Numbered from the stretch's first letter, positions 1 to 7,246 are shown. The stretch: DNA of 12,255 bases from an uncultured Actinomycetes bacterium (GCA_903858075.1 CAIOHI010000199.1:1-12255), one strand, 5' to 3'. Numbers and translations are program-made. The notes: a model not told the origin generated them from the sequence alone.

Positions 1-204
1 GAGGGAAGAAGAAGTGAAAACATCTCGATCGAGATATAGGGAACGTCGCAGCGCATCTTTTTCTTCGGCTGTACCCAAGGTGAGAATCATGTCGGCAAGG
101 TCGGTAGGCAAGAGGCGCAAAAGACACGACAGGAAAAAAGTGGAGAGCACAATAACTGCGAGCAAGGTGCCAAGTCTGCGCAGTATGGGGAATGCACGAT
201 TCAT
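1..204 (-). CDS. ABC transporter permease, DppB/OppB type (partial, N-terminus only)
   Basis: Reading the minus strand from ATG at 204 gives 68 open codons that leave the window at position 1, so only the N-terminus is present. It begins MNRAFPILRRLGTLLAVIVL and continues with one hydrophobic membrane helix (about residues 12-30). A short segment follows (LLPTDLADMIL) at the place where the family usually has a PGDP-like motif, then a charged stretch (AEEKDALRRSLYLD) resembling the 'lr..lgLd' segment after it. This layout is typical of the first permease of peptide/nickel/oligopeptide importers. It lies downstream of a family 5 binding-protein gene on the same strand, which supports the call. 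An in-frame ATG at 225 directly after the terminator T-run could add seven residues. Neither start has a convincing ribosome binding site; I prefer 204 because homologues usually begin shortly before the Arg-Arg-Leu. Family assignment is fairly sure; substrate is unknown. Confidence 0.75.
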   Translation of the reverse strand, partial: MNRAFPILRRLGTLLAVIVLSTFFLSCLLRLLPTDLADMILTLGTAEEKDALRRSLYLDRDVFTSSSL

Positions 205-225
205 AACTGGCAAATAGTCTCGCAT

Positions 226-262
226 AAAAAGACGCCCCGGAAGAATCCTTCCGGGGCGTCTT
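226..262 (-). terminator. Rho-independent terminator after the binding-protein gene
   Basis: A perfect 15-bp stem (229-243 with 248-262) with a 4-nt loop (244-247) has a GC-rich core (GACGCCCCGGAAG). On the minus strand it is followed directly by five T residues (230 down to 226). Orientation and T-run fit termination of transcripts from the binding-protein gene that ends at 294. It lies 22 bases upstream of the permease start at 204, so it probably acts as a partial terminator or mRNA-stabilising hairpin between the two transporter genes. Confidence 0.9.
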
Positions 263-273
263 AAAGTAAATGT

Positions 274-290
274 TTACTCAGAGTGAGTAA
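274..290 (-). other. Small inverted repeat just after the binding-protein stop codon
   Basis: A 7-bp perfect stem (TTACTCA / TGAGTAA) with a 3-nt loop lies 3 bases past the binding-protein stop codon, ahead of the main terminator hairpin. It is AT-rich and has no T-run. It could help stabilise the 3' end of the message or be a small operator; the sequence alone does not decide. Confidence 0.4.
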
Positions 291-293
291 GAA

Positions 294-2033
294 CTATTTT
301 TTCCAGACGCTCGTCCAGTTGGTTCCCCAGTTGAGAACTGCAGGAGATGAACCACCGGAAGCTAATTTGGTTTCACCTACACCAAAGATTTTTTTGGTAG
401 TAGCCATTGCATATGACTGATAAGTGATGTTTGCAATGTAAGCCTGGTCTTGAATGCGCTCGGTGACCAATTTGTAGTCAGCTGCTTTGCCAGTGGCGCG
501 AGCTGTTTGCAAAAGGGTATTGAGTTGCGCATCTGTGTGCTTGGTGATGTTGAGCAGGGAGTCAATTTTTCCAATGCGGGCAAGGCCGGCCATTGGGTTT
601 GCTGTTCCTGCTTCAAACATGTTGGGCGACAAGAAGATGTAGTTGAATGCGGCGTCGAGGCCTTCCAAAGTGAGCAACGTTGCAGCCTGGTATTTAAGCC
701 CAGTACCAGCTTCAAAGAAGCCCTTGTTGACGATGTCGCTGAGGAGTTCTTCGTTGAACGATGCCTTAATTCCTGCAGTCTTCATTAGAGCAACGAGTGC
801 CTTGGAGTTTGCCCGAGAAGTACTGTCCTTCGACGAAGGGAAGACGAACTCGAGGTCTTTTCCGGTTTCGGTCTTGTATGCCGCAGCGTATTCGTTCGAC
901 TTTTTCAAGTTGAAGGTAGGAAAGTTCTTTGTAGAGAACATGACGTTGTTTCTACCCACAATGCTTGTGGCGGCAAAGTTGATGCCATTGCCACGAGTCT
1001 TTGCCCAGAGGTCGCGGTTCAAAGCGTATGACACAGCCTTGCGTGCATTCAGGCTGTTGAACGGAGCAATAGAAGTGTTGAACCACAACGATGGGTAATA
1101 TTCTGCACCCGTTTTGAAGTAGGTCACAGCAGAAGACGTGCTGAGGTCTTTCATCTGGGTGGTTTCAGAAGCAGAACTGAACTGGGCAGCATCAAGCGAC
1201 CCAGACTTCACGCCGGCAACACGTGAAGCAGATTCCACAACGTATTTGAAGGTGATCTGGTCGAGGTAAGGCAACTTGTTTCCTGCTGCGTCTTTGCGCC
1301 AGTAGTTTTTGTTCTTCTCTACAACAAGCTTCGTTTCGGTTGCTGACTTCTGCTTGAACGGGCCAGTTCCAATAAGGGTGCTGGCACACGTTTTTGAGTC
1401 GGTTAACTGGCCTGGTGAGCGCATGATGAAACGGCCAGAGGCGTACATCAATTCGCGAAGGTCAGCCTGAGCTGAGTTGAGTGTGACTTTGACGTTGTAG
1501 TCGTCAACCTTGGTGGTGCTTACAACGTTGCCTACTGCGACAGCTGTTGAACCGAGGAAGTTCTTGTCAACATCTTTGGAGATGTTTGCTACATATGTAA
1601 GGCCACGAATTGCATTGAAGTTTGTGATGAGTGCATCGGCGTTCCATGCAACTCCGTCGTGGAACTGGATGTCTGTGCCGTCTGCTTTTTTGCGAACTTC
1701 TAGGTTCCAAGTTTTGAAGTCGGCACTAGGGGTGGCATCTTTCAACAAGAAGGGAACAACTTTACCTTTGGTGTTGCGTTCGAAAAGGGTTTCGGCAATG
1801 CTGCGTGCTCCACCAAGAGCAGAGTTTGCAAGAATTTGTTTCATGCAGAAGCCGGGGAAGGTGTCGAAGACGCCAACAGTGATTTTTCCACCGGATACTG
1901 GTTTGGCGGCGCTTGCCGGAGCTTGCTTGGCTGCATTAGCTGCCATTGGCACGGTGGAAGCAAGAAGAGCAAGTGCAATACCGGCTCCTACCTTCTTCAT
2001 CACTCGTGAACGTGTGGTTGAACCCTGGAACAT
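294..2033 (-). CDS. ABC transporter substrate-binding protein, family 5 (peptide/oligopeptide type)
   Basis: This 579-residue protein is the extracellular solute receptor of a DppA/OppA-type importer. Residues 1-34 form a Sec signal peptide: basic residues at 8-14 (RSRVMKK), a hydrophobic core at 15-30, and an AxA site (ANA) with expected cleavage after residue 34. The mature part has the family 5 layout. The segment IQFHDGVAWNADALITNF matches the 'v.FhdG.p.tA.Dv' signature, GTGPF lies in the hinge region, PYLDQITFKYV is the usual 'pyld.i.f' segment, and FNSLNARKAVSYALNRD is the C-lobe 'vR.A..yAidr' helix. Length fits the family. The ATG at 2033 is chosen because GAGGGG lies 6 bases upstream. 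No lipobox cysteine is present, which is odd for a monoderm. The first permease gene lies downstream beyond a terminator hairpin. The true substrate (peptide, nickel, glycoside) cannot be told. Confidence 0.9.
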   Translation of the reverse strand: MFQGSTTRSRVMKKVGAGIALALLASTVPMAANAAKQAPASAAKPVSGGKITVGVFDTFPGFCMKQILANSALGGARSIAETLFERNTKGKVVPFLLKDATPSADFKTWNLEVRKKADGTDIQFHDGVAWNADALITNFNAIRGLTYVANISKDVDKNFLGSTAVAVGNVVSTTKVDDYNVKVTLNSAQADLRELMYASGRFIMRSPGQLTDSKTCASTLIGTGPFKQKSATETKLVVEKNKNYWRKDAAGNKLPYLDQITFKYVVESASRVAGVKSGSLDAAQFSSASETTQMKDLSTSSAVTYFKTGAEYYPSLWFNTSIAPFNSLNARKAVSYALNRDLWAKTRGNGINFAATSIVGRNNVMFSTKNFPTFNLKKSNEYAAAYKTETGKDLEFVFPSSKDSTSRANSKALVALMKTAGIKASFNEELLSDIVNKGFFEAGTGLKYQAATLLTLEGLDAAFNYIFLSPNMFEAGTANPMAGLARIGKIDSLLNITKHTDAQLNTLLQTARATGKAADYKLVTERIQDQAYIANITYQSYAMATTKKIFGVGETKLASGGSSPAVLNWGTNWTSVWKK

Positions 2034-2095
2034 GTGATACCCCTCATTGGTTTGAGCTGCTTATTCAACCCGCCGTGCTTGGCGTGCTATTAGTC

Positions 2096-2124
2096 ACAAT
2101 AGGGGGGAATTGCTGCACTGGCAA
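2096..2124 (-). promoter_or_regulatory. Candidate sigma-70-type promoter for the binding-protein gene
   Basis: On the minus strand TTGCCA (2124-2119) and TATTGT (2101-2096) are separated by exactly 17 bases, a 5/6 match to the -35 consensus and 4/6 to the -10. It would start transcription about 55 bases upstream of the ATG at 2033, leaving a leader containing the GAGGGG ribosome site. The spacer contains a run of six C residues. This is a pattern match only; read-through from the tRNA gene upstream is also possible. Confidence 0.4.
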
Positions 2125-2161
2125 CTGCTACTCAAATCGCAGTACTTTTTTCCGATGATTG

Positions 2162-2234
2162 TCGGGGTGGGGGGACTCGAACCCCCGGCCTCCTGGTCCC
2201 AAACCAGGCACGCTACCAACTGCGCCACACCCCG
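2162..2234 (-). tRNA. tRNA-Pro (anticodon UGG)
   Basis: The minus strand folds into a complete 73-nt cloverleaf. It has a 7-bp acceptor stem (CGGGGTG / CACCCCG), D stem GCGC/GCGT, anticodon stem CCTGG/CCAGG with loop TTTGGGA, a 5-nt variable region, and T stem GGGGG/CCCCC with loop TTCGAGT. The anticodon TGG (2201-2199) reads proline CCA codons. The C1-G72 pair and A73 discriminator are the known identity elements of bacterial tRNA-Pro, which strengthens the call. The 3' CCA is not encoded (the bases after A73 read CAA), so it must be added by CCA nucleotidyltransferase. The gene starts 12 bases after the stop codon of the small gene upstream and could be cotranscribed with it. Confidence 0.97.
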
Positions 2235-2246
2235 GAAAAGAAGACC

Positions 2247-2522
2247 TTATCGGCGCGCGGCCTTAATAAGACGTTTCGCTGTGCGACCGGTCGGTGCGAT
2301 GTGTCGCTGGTCGAGGTCACCCATTTCAACTCCGTTTGCAAAAAGAACGCGGTAGCGCTGCCAATTGAAACCGTTCGACAAAATGACTTTGCCCTGTGTG
2401 CCAGAAGCAACCGTGCCGTCTTCAGTGCGCATATCGACAATGGAAACGACCTTGTCTCCATTGCGTAAGTCAATTTGGTCGGGGTGCGGAGTGGCAAGGG
2501 CGTGAGGCTTCCAGTACGTCAT
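2247..2522 (-). CDS. Small conserved-looking hypothetical protein (91 aa)
   Basis: I do not recognise this family. From ATG at 2522 it encodes 91 residues. A short N-terminus (MTYWKPHALAT) leads into a likely all-beta core: LRNGDKVVSIVDMR (19-32), GTQGKVILSNG (41-51), and a basic/aromatic strand WQRYRVLFANGVEMGDL (54-70). The tail is basic (GRTAKRLIKAARR, 79-91). The spaced 'GdkV...GtqGkV...YRVlFaNG' pattern resembles small SH3/KOW-like beta-barrels, and the basic tail would suit nucleic-acid binding; both are inferences. The frame was chosen over an overlapping minus frame because only this one gives a coherent protein pattern. An in-frame ATG at 2540 would add six residues. GGGAG abuts the 2522 ATG with no spacing, so the start is uncertain. 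The gene is divergent from tig and sits 12 bases upstream of tRNA-Pro. Confidence 0.7.
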   Translation of the reverse strand: MTYWKPHALATPHPDQIDLRNGDKVVSIVDMRTEDGTVASGTQGKVILSNGFNWQRYRVLFANGVEMGDLDQRHIAPTGRTAKRLIKAARR

Positions 2523-2574
2523 CTCCCTATTCTTGCTCATAGAGGGTGGTAAACCCCACATCCATGCTTCCCGA

Positions 2575-2592
2575 TACACTAAGCATCCTGTG
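2575..2592 (+). promoter_or_regulatory. Candidate -10 element and leaderless start for tig
   Basis: TACACT (2575-2580) fits the actinobacterial TANNNT -10 pattern and lies 9 bases before the GTG start at 2590. No Shine-Dalgarno sequence is visible between them and no clear -35 is seen. The spacing would put transcription start at or next to the GTG, giving a leaderless message. This is inferred from spacing only. Confidence 0.4.
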
Positions 2593-3951
2593 AAAAGCAC
2601 TCTTGAAACCCTCGAAGACAACAAAGTCAAACTCTCTGTCGAGTTAGAGCAGTCGGAACTCGACCGCGGTATCGACATGGCCTTTAAGAAAATCGCCAAG
2701 GAAGTCCGCATGCCGGGCTTTCGCGATGGCAAGGCGCCGCGCAAATTGCTTGAAGCCCGCATCGGCATTTCCGCTGCCCGCCAGCAAGCAATTCAAGATT
2801 CTGTGCCGGTGTACTTGGCCCAAGCAGTGCGCGAGCACGGTATCGATCTCATCGCCACTCCCGATGTCTCACTCATTTCTGGTGAAGAAGATGGCGTCGT
2901 TGCTTTCGATGCAACGTGTGAAGTGCGTCCTGTTGTGACGGTTCCTGGTTACCAAGGTCTGCGTGTCGAGTTGCCAGCAATTGTTGCTGCAGAAGAAGAC
3001 ATCACTGAAGCAATGTCTTCGGAGCGTCGTCGTCACGGAGAACTTGCCGACGTCGATCGTCCGGCACAAGCAGGCGACTACATCACCGTCGATCTTGCAG
3101 GTGCGCGCGATGGCAACCCAGTGCCGGGGCTCAATACCGACGATTGGGTATATGAAATTGGTCGCGGTTGGGTTGCCCCAACTTTCGACGAAGAAGTAAC
3201 CGGTTCAGTAAAAGGTGCAACGCTCACTTTCACCGCAACACCAAATGGCACAGAACAAGCTGCCGACTTCACAGTCACCGTGCAGCGCGTGCAAGTGCTT
3301 GAACTTGCTGAACTCACCGACGAGTGGGTGTCGGAACACGTTGCAGAACACGACACGGTCGATGCATGGCGTGCAGGTATTACAGAACGCATTAGCGGCA
3401 TTAAGTTGAACCAGGCTCGCAATTTGTTGGTAGAACGAATTACCGACGCACTTGCTGAACTGGTCGACATTGATGCGCCAGAAGTAATGGTGGCAAGCGA
3501 TTTGCAAAATCGTGTACAAAACACCATTCAACAATTCCAGGCTCAGGGCATTGCCCTCGACCAGTGGTTGTCGGCAACGGGTCAAGACACCAATGCTTTC
3601 ATTGAATCAATGCGTGGTCAGTCACAGAAAGCTGCCAAGGCCGACCTTGCCTTGCGCGCAGTGGCTGTGGCAGAAGATCTTGAAGTCACTTCCGACGATC
3701 TCGACCTCGAGTTTCAGCGTGTTGCAATGCAGGTGGGGCAAAAAGTTGCACAGGTGCGCAAGGCATACGAGAAAAATGACGCAATTCCCGATTTGTCGGC
3801 ACAAATTGCAAAATCGAAAGCTCTCGATTGGCTATTGCACAATGTGACAATGGTCGACCCCGACGGAAATGCCCTCGATCGCGACACTGTGCTCGGACAT
3901 TCTGACCACGATCACGACCATGATCATGATCATGACCACGATCACGACTAG
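2590..3951 (+). CDS. tig: Trigger factor, ribosome-associated chaperone and peptidyl-prolyl isomerase
   Basis: Trigger factor binds at the ribosome exit tunnel and shields and folds nascent chains. The 453-residue product starts VKSTLETLEDNKVKLSVELE, closely matching the actinobacterial 'MKST.E.L' start, so the GTG at 2590 is preferred over an upstream TTG at 2533. The ribosome-docking signature GFRDGKAP is at residues 43-50. The FKBP-type PPIase domain spans roughly 155-240 (from AGDYITVDLAG to FTVTVQRVQ). The helical C-terminal chaperone arms follow to about 430. The last 17 residues (437-453) are HSD plus seven His-Asp repeats, a potential metal-binding tail written with mixed synonymous codons. 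The gene is followed after 41 bases by clpP and then clpX, the usual order. It may be translated from a leaderless transcript. Identification is secure. Confidence 0.97.
   Translation: MKSTLETLEDNKVKLSVELEQSELDRGIDMAFKKIAKEVRMPGFRDGKAPRKLLEARIGISAARQQAIQDSVPVYLAQAVREHGIDLIATPDVSLISGEEDGVVAFDATCEVRPVVTVPGYQGLRVELPAIVAAEEDITEAMSSERRRHGELADVDRPAQAGDYITVDLAGARDGNPVPGLNTDDWVYEIGRGWVAPTFDEEVTGSVKGATLTFTATPNGTEQAADFTVTVQRVQVLELAELTDEWVSEHVAEHDTVDAWRAGITERISGIKLNQARNLLVERITDALAELVDIDAPEVMVASDLQNRVQNTIQQFQAQGIALDQWLSATGQDTNAFIESMRGQSQKAAKADLALRAVAVAEDLEVTSDDLDLEFQRVAMQVGQKVAQVRKAYEKNDAIPDLSAQIAKSKALDWLLHNVTMVDPDGNALDRDTVLGHSDHDHDHDHDHDHDHD
3898..3948 (+). repeat. His-Asp repeat encoding the trigger-factor tail
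   Basis: Seventeen codons encode HSD followed by seven His-Asp pairs. Codons alternate irregularly between CAC/CAT and GAC/GAT, so the protein repeat is better kept than the DNA repeat. A 16-base perfect palindrome (CATGATCATGATCATG, 3919-3934) lies in its middle. Confidence 0.85.
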
Positions 3952-3992
3952 TTTTTGTACCAGCAACGTCATCTAAAAAGCACTGAGGCTCT

Positions 3993-4622
3993 ATGAACAG
4001 CATTTCGAACTATTACGTTCCCAACGTCACCGAAACAACGAGCCGTGGCGAGCGTGTTTATGACCTCTACAGCCGCTTGCTGAAAGAGAACATCATCTTT
4101 CTTGGTACACCCATCGACGACACCATTGCCAACCTCATTTGTGCTCAGCTCATTCACCTTGAGAGCGAAAACCCCGATAAAGACATCAACATCTATATCA
4201 ATAGCCCTGGTGGCGATATCACGGCACTTTTTGCCATTTACGACACCATGCAGTTCATTAAGAACGACATTGCCACTATTTGCCTCGGGCAAGCAGCGTC
4301 GGCAGCAGCTGTGCTTTTGGCCGCTGGAACGAAGGGGAAGCGCCTTGCTTTGCCTCATGCTCGAGTTCTTTTGCATCAGCCATATGCACAGGTTGGCTAC
4401 TCGCAGGTCACCGATCTCGAGATCGCAGCCCGTGAAATTATGAGGATGCGCGACATTTTGGAAGAAATATTGGCCGGACACACGGGTCAGCCCATTGAAA
4501 GAATTCATGCAGATACCGACCGTGACTTCGTAATGGAAGCACAAGAGGCACTCGCGTATGGCATTATCGATGGAGTGATATCTAGCCGTCAGCTGACCGA
4601 CCGTTCTGGGCCGATCCGCTGA
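3993..4622 (+). CDS. clpP: ATP-dependent Clp protease proteolytic subunit, ClpP2-type
   Basis: ClpP forms the serine-protease chamber that degrades substrates unfolded by ClpX. The 209-residue length is normal. The catalytic triad is intact: Ser103 in [11 protein letters not shown], His128 in ARVLLHQP, and Asp178 in [24 protein letters not shown] (70-87) forms the oxyanion and handle region. Segments such as [21 protein letters not shown] resemble mycobacterial ClpP2, whereas ClpP1 has GMAASMGEFLL, so this is the ClpP2-type paralogue. Actinobacteria commonly have clpP1-clpP2-clpX in tandem; here only one clpP lies between tig and clpX. GAGG (3985-3988) sits 4 bases before the ATG. clpX starts 21 bases after the stop, suggesting one operon. 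Function is sure; whether it works alone or with a ClpP1 encoded elsewhere is open. Confidence 0.97.
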   Translation: MNSISNYYVPNVTETTSRGERVYDLYSRLLKENIIFLGTPIDDTIANLICAQLIHLESENPDKDINIYINSPGGDITALFAIYDTMQFIKNDIATICLGQAASAAAVLLAAGTKGKRLALPHARVLLHQPYAQVGYSQVTDLEIAAREIMRMRDILEEILAGHTGQPIERIHADTDRDFVMEAQEALAYGIIDGVISSRQLTDRSGPIR

Positions 4623-4643
4623 CCAACGTATTGGGAGGGCCTC

Positions 4644-5927
4644 GTGGCAAAATTCGGTGATTCAGGAGAATTGCTGAAGTGCTCGTTTTGCGGTAAATCG
4701 CAAAAACAAGTGAAGAAGCTCATCGCCGGCCCTGGCGTATACGTGTGCGACGAGTGCATTGAACTCTGCAACGAAATTATTGAAGAGGAATTTGCTGAAA
4801 CGGGCGATGTTCGTTTTGAAGAACTGCCTACCCCTCGAGAAATCCGTGCTTTTCTAGACGAATACGTAGTTGGCCAAGAACAGGCAAAGAAGGTTCTTGC
4901 CGTTGCCGTGTTCAACCACTATCGACGCATCCAGCACCAAATCTCTTCAACGGCCACACGTCGTGACGATGTAGAACTACAAAAGAGCAACATTTTAATG
5001 CTCGGACCAACGGGCTGCGGTAAAACGCACTTGGCTCAAACTTTGGCGCGCATGCTCAATGTTCCTTTCGCTATTGCCGATGCCACCGCTTTGACCGAAG
5101 CTGGTTATGTAGGCGAAGACGTAGAAAATATTTTGCTCAAGCTTTTGCAGGCAGCTGACTTCGATGTCAAAAAGGCTGAAACAGGAATCATCTACATCGA
5201 CGAAATCGACAAGGTGGCGCGGAAAAGCGAGAACCCATCTATTACCCGCGACGTTTCGGGCGAAGGTGTGCAACAAGCGTTGTTGAAAATTCTTGAAGGA
5301 ACAGTTGCGTCGGTGCCACCACAAGGTGGACGTAAGCATCCGCATCAAGAGTTCATTCAAATTGACACTACGAACGTTCTGTTTATTTGTGGTGGTGCAT
5401 TTGCTGGTCTCGATTCCATCATCGAGTCTCGCATTGGCCACAAGGGCATGGGCTTCCACGCAACAGTGTTGTCGAAGTCTGAGCGCGACCCAGGCGAACT
5501 CTTTGCGCAAGTGTTGCCAGAAGACTTGTTGAAGTTCGGAATGATTCCAGAATTCATTGGCCGCTTGCCCATGATTGGTGCTGTTCACAGCCTCGACCAT
5601 GAAGCGCTCATGAGTATTCTTACCGAACCCAAAAATGCATTGGTGAAGCAGTACGCAAAGCTCTTCGGGTTTGAAGACGTTGAGTTAGAAATTGAGCCCA
5701 CAGCATTGCGCGCCATTGCCGATTTGGCGCTCACTCGCGGCACTGGTGCACGCGGACTTCGTTCTATTTTGGAAGATGTACTTCTCAATACGATGTACGA
5801 AGTTCCTGGCATGGGCGATGTTGCAAAAATAGTGGTCACCGAAAGTTCCGTCATTGAAAAAACAGCGCCGCTCATTGTGATGCGCGGTAGCAGTAAAGCT
5901 CCTCGCCAGCGTCGCGCTGCGTCGTAA
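4644..5927 (+). CDS. clpX: ClpX, AAA+ unfoldase of the ClpXP protease
   Basis: ClpX recognises, unfolds and threads proteins into ClpP. The 427-residue product is full length. The N-terminal C4 zinc finger uses Cys13, Cys16, Cys35 and Cys38. Walker A GPTGCGKT is at 121-128, pore loop GYVG at 154-157, Walker B IIYIDE at 182-187, and the RKH substrate loop at 230-232 ([10 protein letters not shown]). The ClpP-docking loop reads MGF at 269-271, where IGF or LGF is usual. The sensor-2 region is [17 protein letters not shown]. The C-terminus is basic ([12 protein letters not shown]). GTG at 4644 is supported by GGGAGGG at 4633-4639. It lies 21 bases after clpP, so the two are probably cotranscribed. 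The family call is certain. Confidence 0.98.
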   Translation: MAKFGDSGELLKCSFCGKSQKQVKKLIAGPGVYVCDECIELCNEIIEEEFAETGDVRFEELPTPREIRAFLDEYVVGQEQAKKVLAVAVFNHYRRIQHQISSTATRRDDVELQKSNILMLGPTGCGKTHLAQTLARMLNVPFAIADATALTEAGYVGEDVENILLKLLQAADFDVKKAETGIIYIDEIDKVARKSENPSITRDVSGEGVQQALLKILEGTVASVPPQGGRKHPHQEFIQIDTTNVLFICGGAFAGLDSIIESRIGHKGMGFHATVLSKSERDPGELFAQVLPEDLLKFGMIPEFIGRLPMIGAVHSLDHEALMSILTEPKNALVKQYAKLFGFEDVELEIEPTALRAIADLALTRGTGARGLRSILEDVLLNTMYEVPGMGDVAKIVVTESSVIEKTAPLIVMRGSSKAPRQRRAAS

Positions 5928-5953
5928 CTGTTGTCAGATCGGCTGCGTCAATT

Positions 5954-7246
5954 GTGAATTACATCGAGGCTCTTGCGTATCTTGACGAGCATTCCAGCTT
6001 TGAGCGAACAGGACGAGTGGAAGATCCGTCGCTTGCCAAAATTGCCGCGATTTCCGACCTTCTCGGCGAACCGCAAAGCGCCTACAAAGTGGTGCACGTA
6101 ACGGGCACGAATGGCAAAGGCTCTACTGCGCAAATAATTACCAAATTATTGATGGCACACGGGCTCAAGGTGGGAACATTTGCGAGCCCACATTTAGAGC
6201 GTATTAATGAGCGCATTATGGTTGATGGTGAGCCCATTGACGATGCCGATTTTGCCGATCAAATAGCGGCAATTGCAGAAGTTGAAGTACTTGCTGGAGT
6301 GCGCCCATCGTTTTTTGAAATTCTTACAGCAGTTGCGCTGCGATATTTTGCCGATGTTGCTGTTGACGTTGCGGTGATAGAAGTGGGCATGCTGGGTCGT
6401 TGGGATGCCACAAATGTTGTGCATGCCGATGTGGCGGTTATTACCAATATTGCTCTCGATCACACTGAATACGCCGGCCCTACTGTGTTCGACATTGCGC
6501 GCGAAAAGGTGGGCATCATTAAAGAAGGCTCCGATGTTGTCATTGGAGATGAAACAAGCGAGCTCGCCGATTTCTTTTTAGAGGCTGCGCCTCACGCGGC
6601 ACGGCGTGGTGAGCACTTTGTTTGCGAAGACAATCATTTGGCATTAGGCGGGCGACTCATCGACGTGCGCACGCCGTATGCGCTGTACAGCGATATTTTC
6701 ATTCCACTTCATGGCAGGCACCAAGGTGACAATGCGAGCGCCGCAATCGCCGCTGTAGAAATGTTCTTTGCAAAAGCCATTCATCGTGATGTGCTTGAAG
6801 AGGGTTTGGCGTCGGTAGAAATGCCTGGTCGATTTGAGGTGTTGCACTATCAGCCATTGGTCATCATCGACGGGGCACATAACGCCGCAGGCGCCGATGT
6901 ATGTGCGGAAGTTTTCTTTAGCGACTTCGACCCAGTGGGGTCACGGCGCTTGGTGGTGGGAATGCTGCAAAGCAGAGATGCCTACGAGTTGTTGTCGGCA
7001 TTGCGTGTTGATGAGTTCGACCAGGTGGTGTGTTGCACAGCGCCAAGCCCGCGGGGAATGCCAGCGCGAGAACTTCGTGACATTGCCAAAGAGATGGGAT
7101 GTGACGATGTTGTCGCCATTGATGACGTGGGGGAGGCGTGTAATCGGGCACTTCTCAACGCTTCTGCTGACGATGCCGTGCTCATTACGGGATCCCTTTA
7201 CGTTGTGGGTGCTGCCAGAAGCCATGTGTTGAGGGTTTTGCCCTAG
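5954..7246 (+). CDS. folC: Bifunctional folylpolyglutamate synthase / dihydrofolate synthase
   Basis: FolC adds glutamate to dihydropteroate and/or polyglutamates reduced folates, using ATP, in the cytoplasm. The 430-residue length is typical. The P-loop GTNGKGST is at 51-58, preceded by KVVHVT. SFFEILTAVAL and IEVGMLGRWDATN match the 'vEvGlGGr.DaTN' motif with a Gly-to-Leu change. ITNIALDHTEYAGPT is the Mg/omega-loop motif. REKVGIIK places Lys185 where the carbamylated lysine of the Mur-ligase-like fold is expected. IDGAHNAAG (305-313) marks the C-terminal domain. Start GTG at 5954 fits the family N-terminus (NYIEALAYLD), though no clear ribosome site is seen. It follows clpX by 26 bases; valS, often between these genes in other actinobacteria, is absent here. 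Bifunctionality is inferred from the family, not shown. Confidence 0.95.
   Translation: MNYIEALAYLDEHSSFERTGRVEDPSLAKIAAISDLLGEPQSAYKVVHVTGTNGKGSTAQIITKLLMAHGLKVGTFASPHLERINERIMVDGEPIDDADFADQIAAIAEVEVLAGVRPSFFEILTAVALRYFADVAVDVAVIEVGMLGRWDATNVVHADVAVITNIALDHTEYAGPTVFDIAREKVGIIKEGSDVVIGDETSELADFFLEAAPHAARRGEHFVCEDNHLALGGRLIDVRTPYALYSDIFIPLHGRHQGDNASAAIAAVEMFFAKAIHRDVLEEGLASVEMPGRFEVLHYQPLVIIDGAHNAAGADVCAEVFFSDFDPVGSRRLVVGMLQSRDAYELLSALRVDEFDQVVCCTAPSPRGMPARELRDIAKEMGCDDVVAIDDVGEACNRALLNASADDAVLITGSLYVVGAARSHVLRVLP

Noticed and set aside
14..217. Plus-strand 67-codon open frame with many Arg and Ser
   Set aside because: It is antisense to the permease N-terminus, which has the coherent protein pattern; the plus-frame product has no domain-like features.
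1510..2037. Plus-strand 175-codon open frame
   Set aside because: It lies wholly antisense to the binding-protein gene and reads as a shadow of its codon usage.
2034..2161. Possible tRNA-Pro terminator or small gene between tRNA and binding-protein gene
   Set aside because: No hairpin with T-run on the minus strand and no open frame with a credible start were found; only a candidate promoter is supported.
2533..2589. Upstream TTG start for tig
   Set aside because: The 19 added residues have no family counterpart, while the GTG at 2590 matches the trigger-factor N-terminus exactly.
2523..2768. N-terminal extension of the small minus-strand gene to position 2768
   Set aside because: It would overlap the start of tig on the opposite strand, and the extra residues look non-coding; the coherent part begins near 2522.
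3686..4003. Minus-strand frame rich in Arg-Asp-Arg-Gly and His-Asp
   Set aside because: Its repeats are only the antisense reading of the trigger-factor His-Asp tail.
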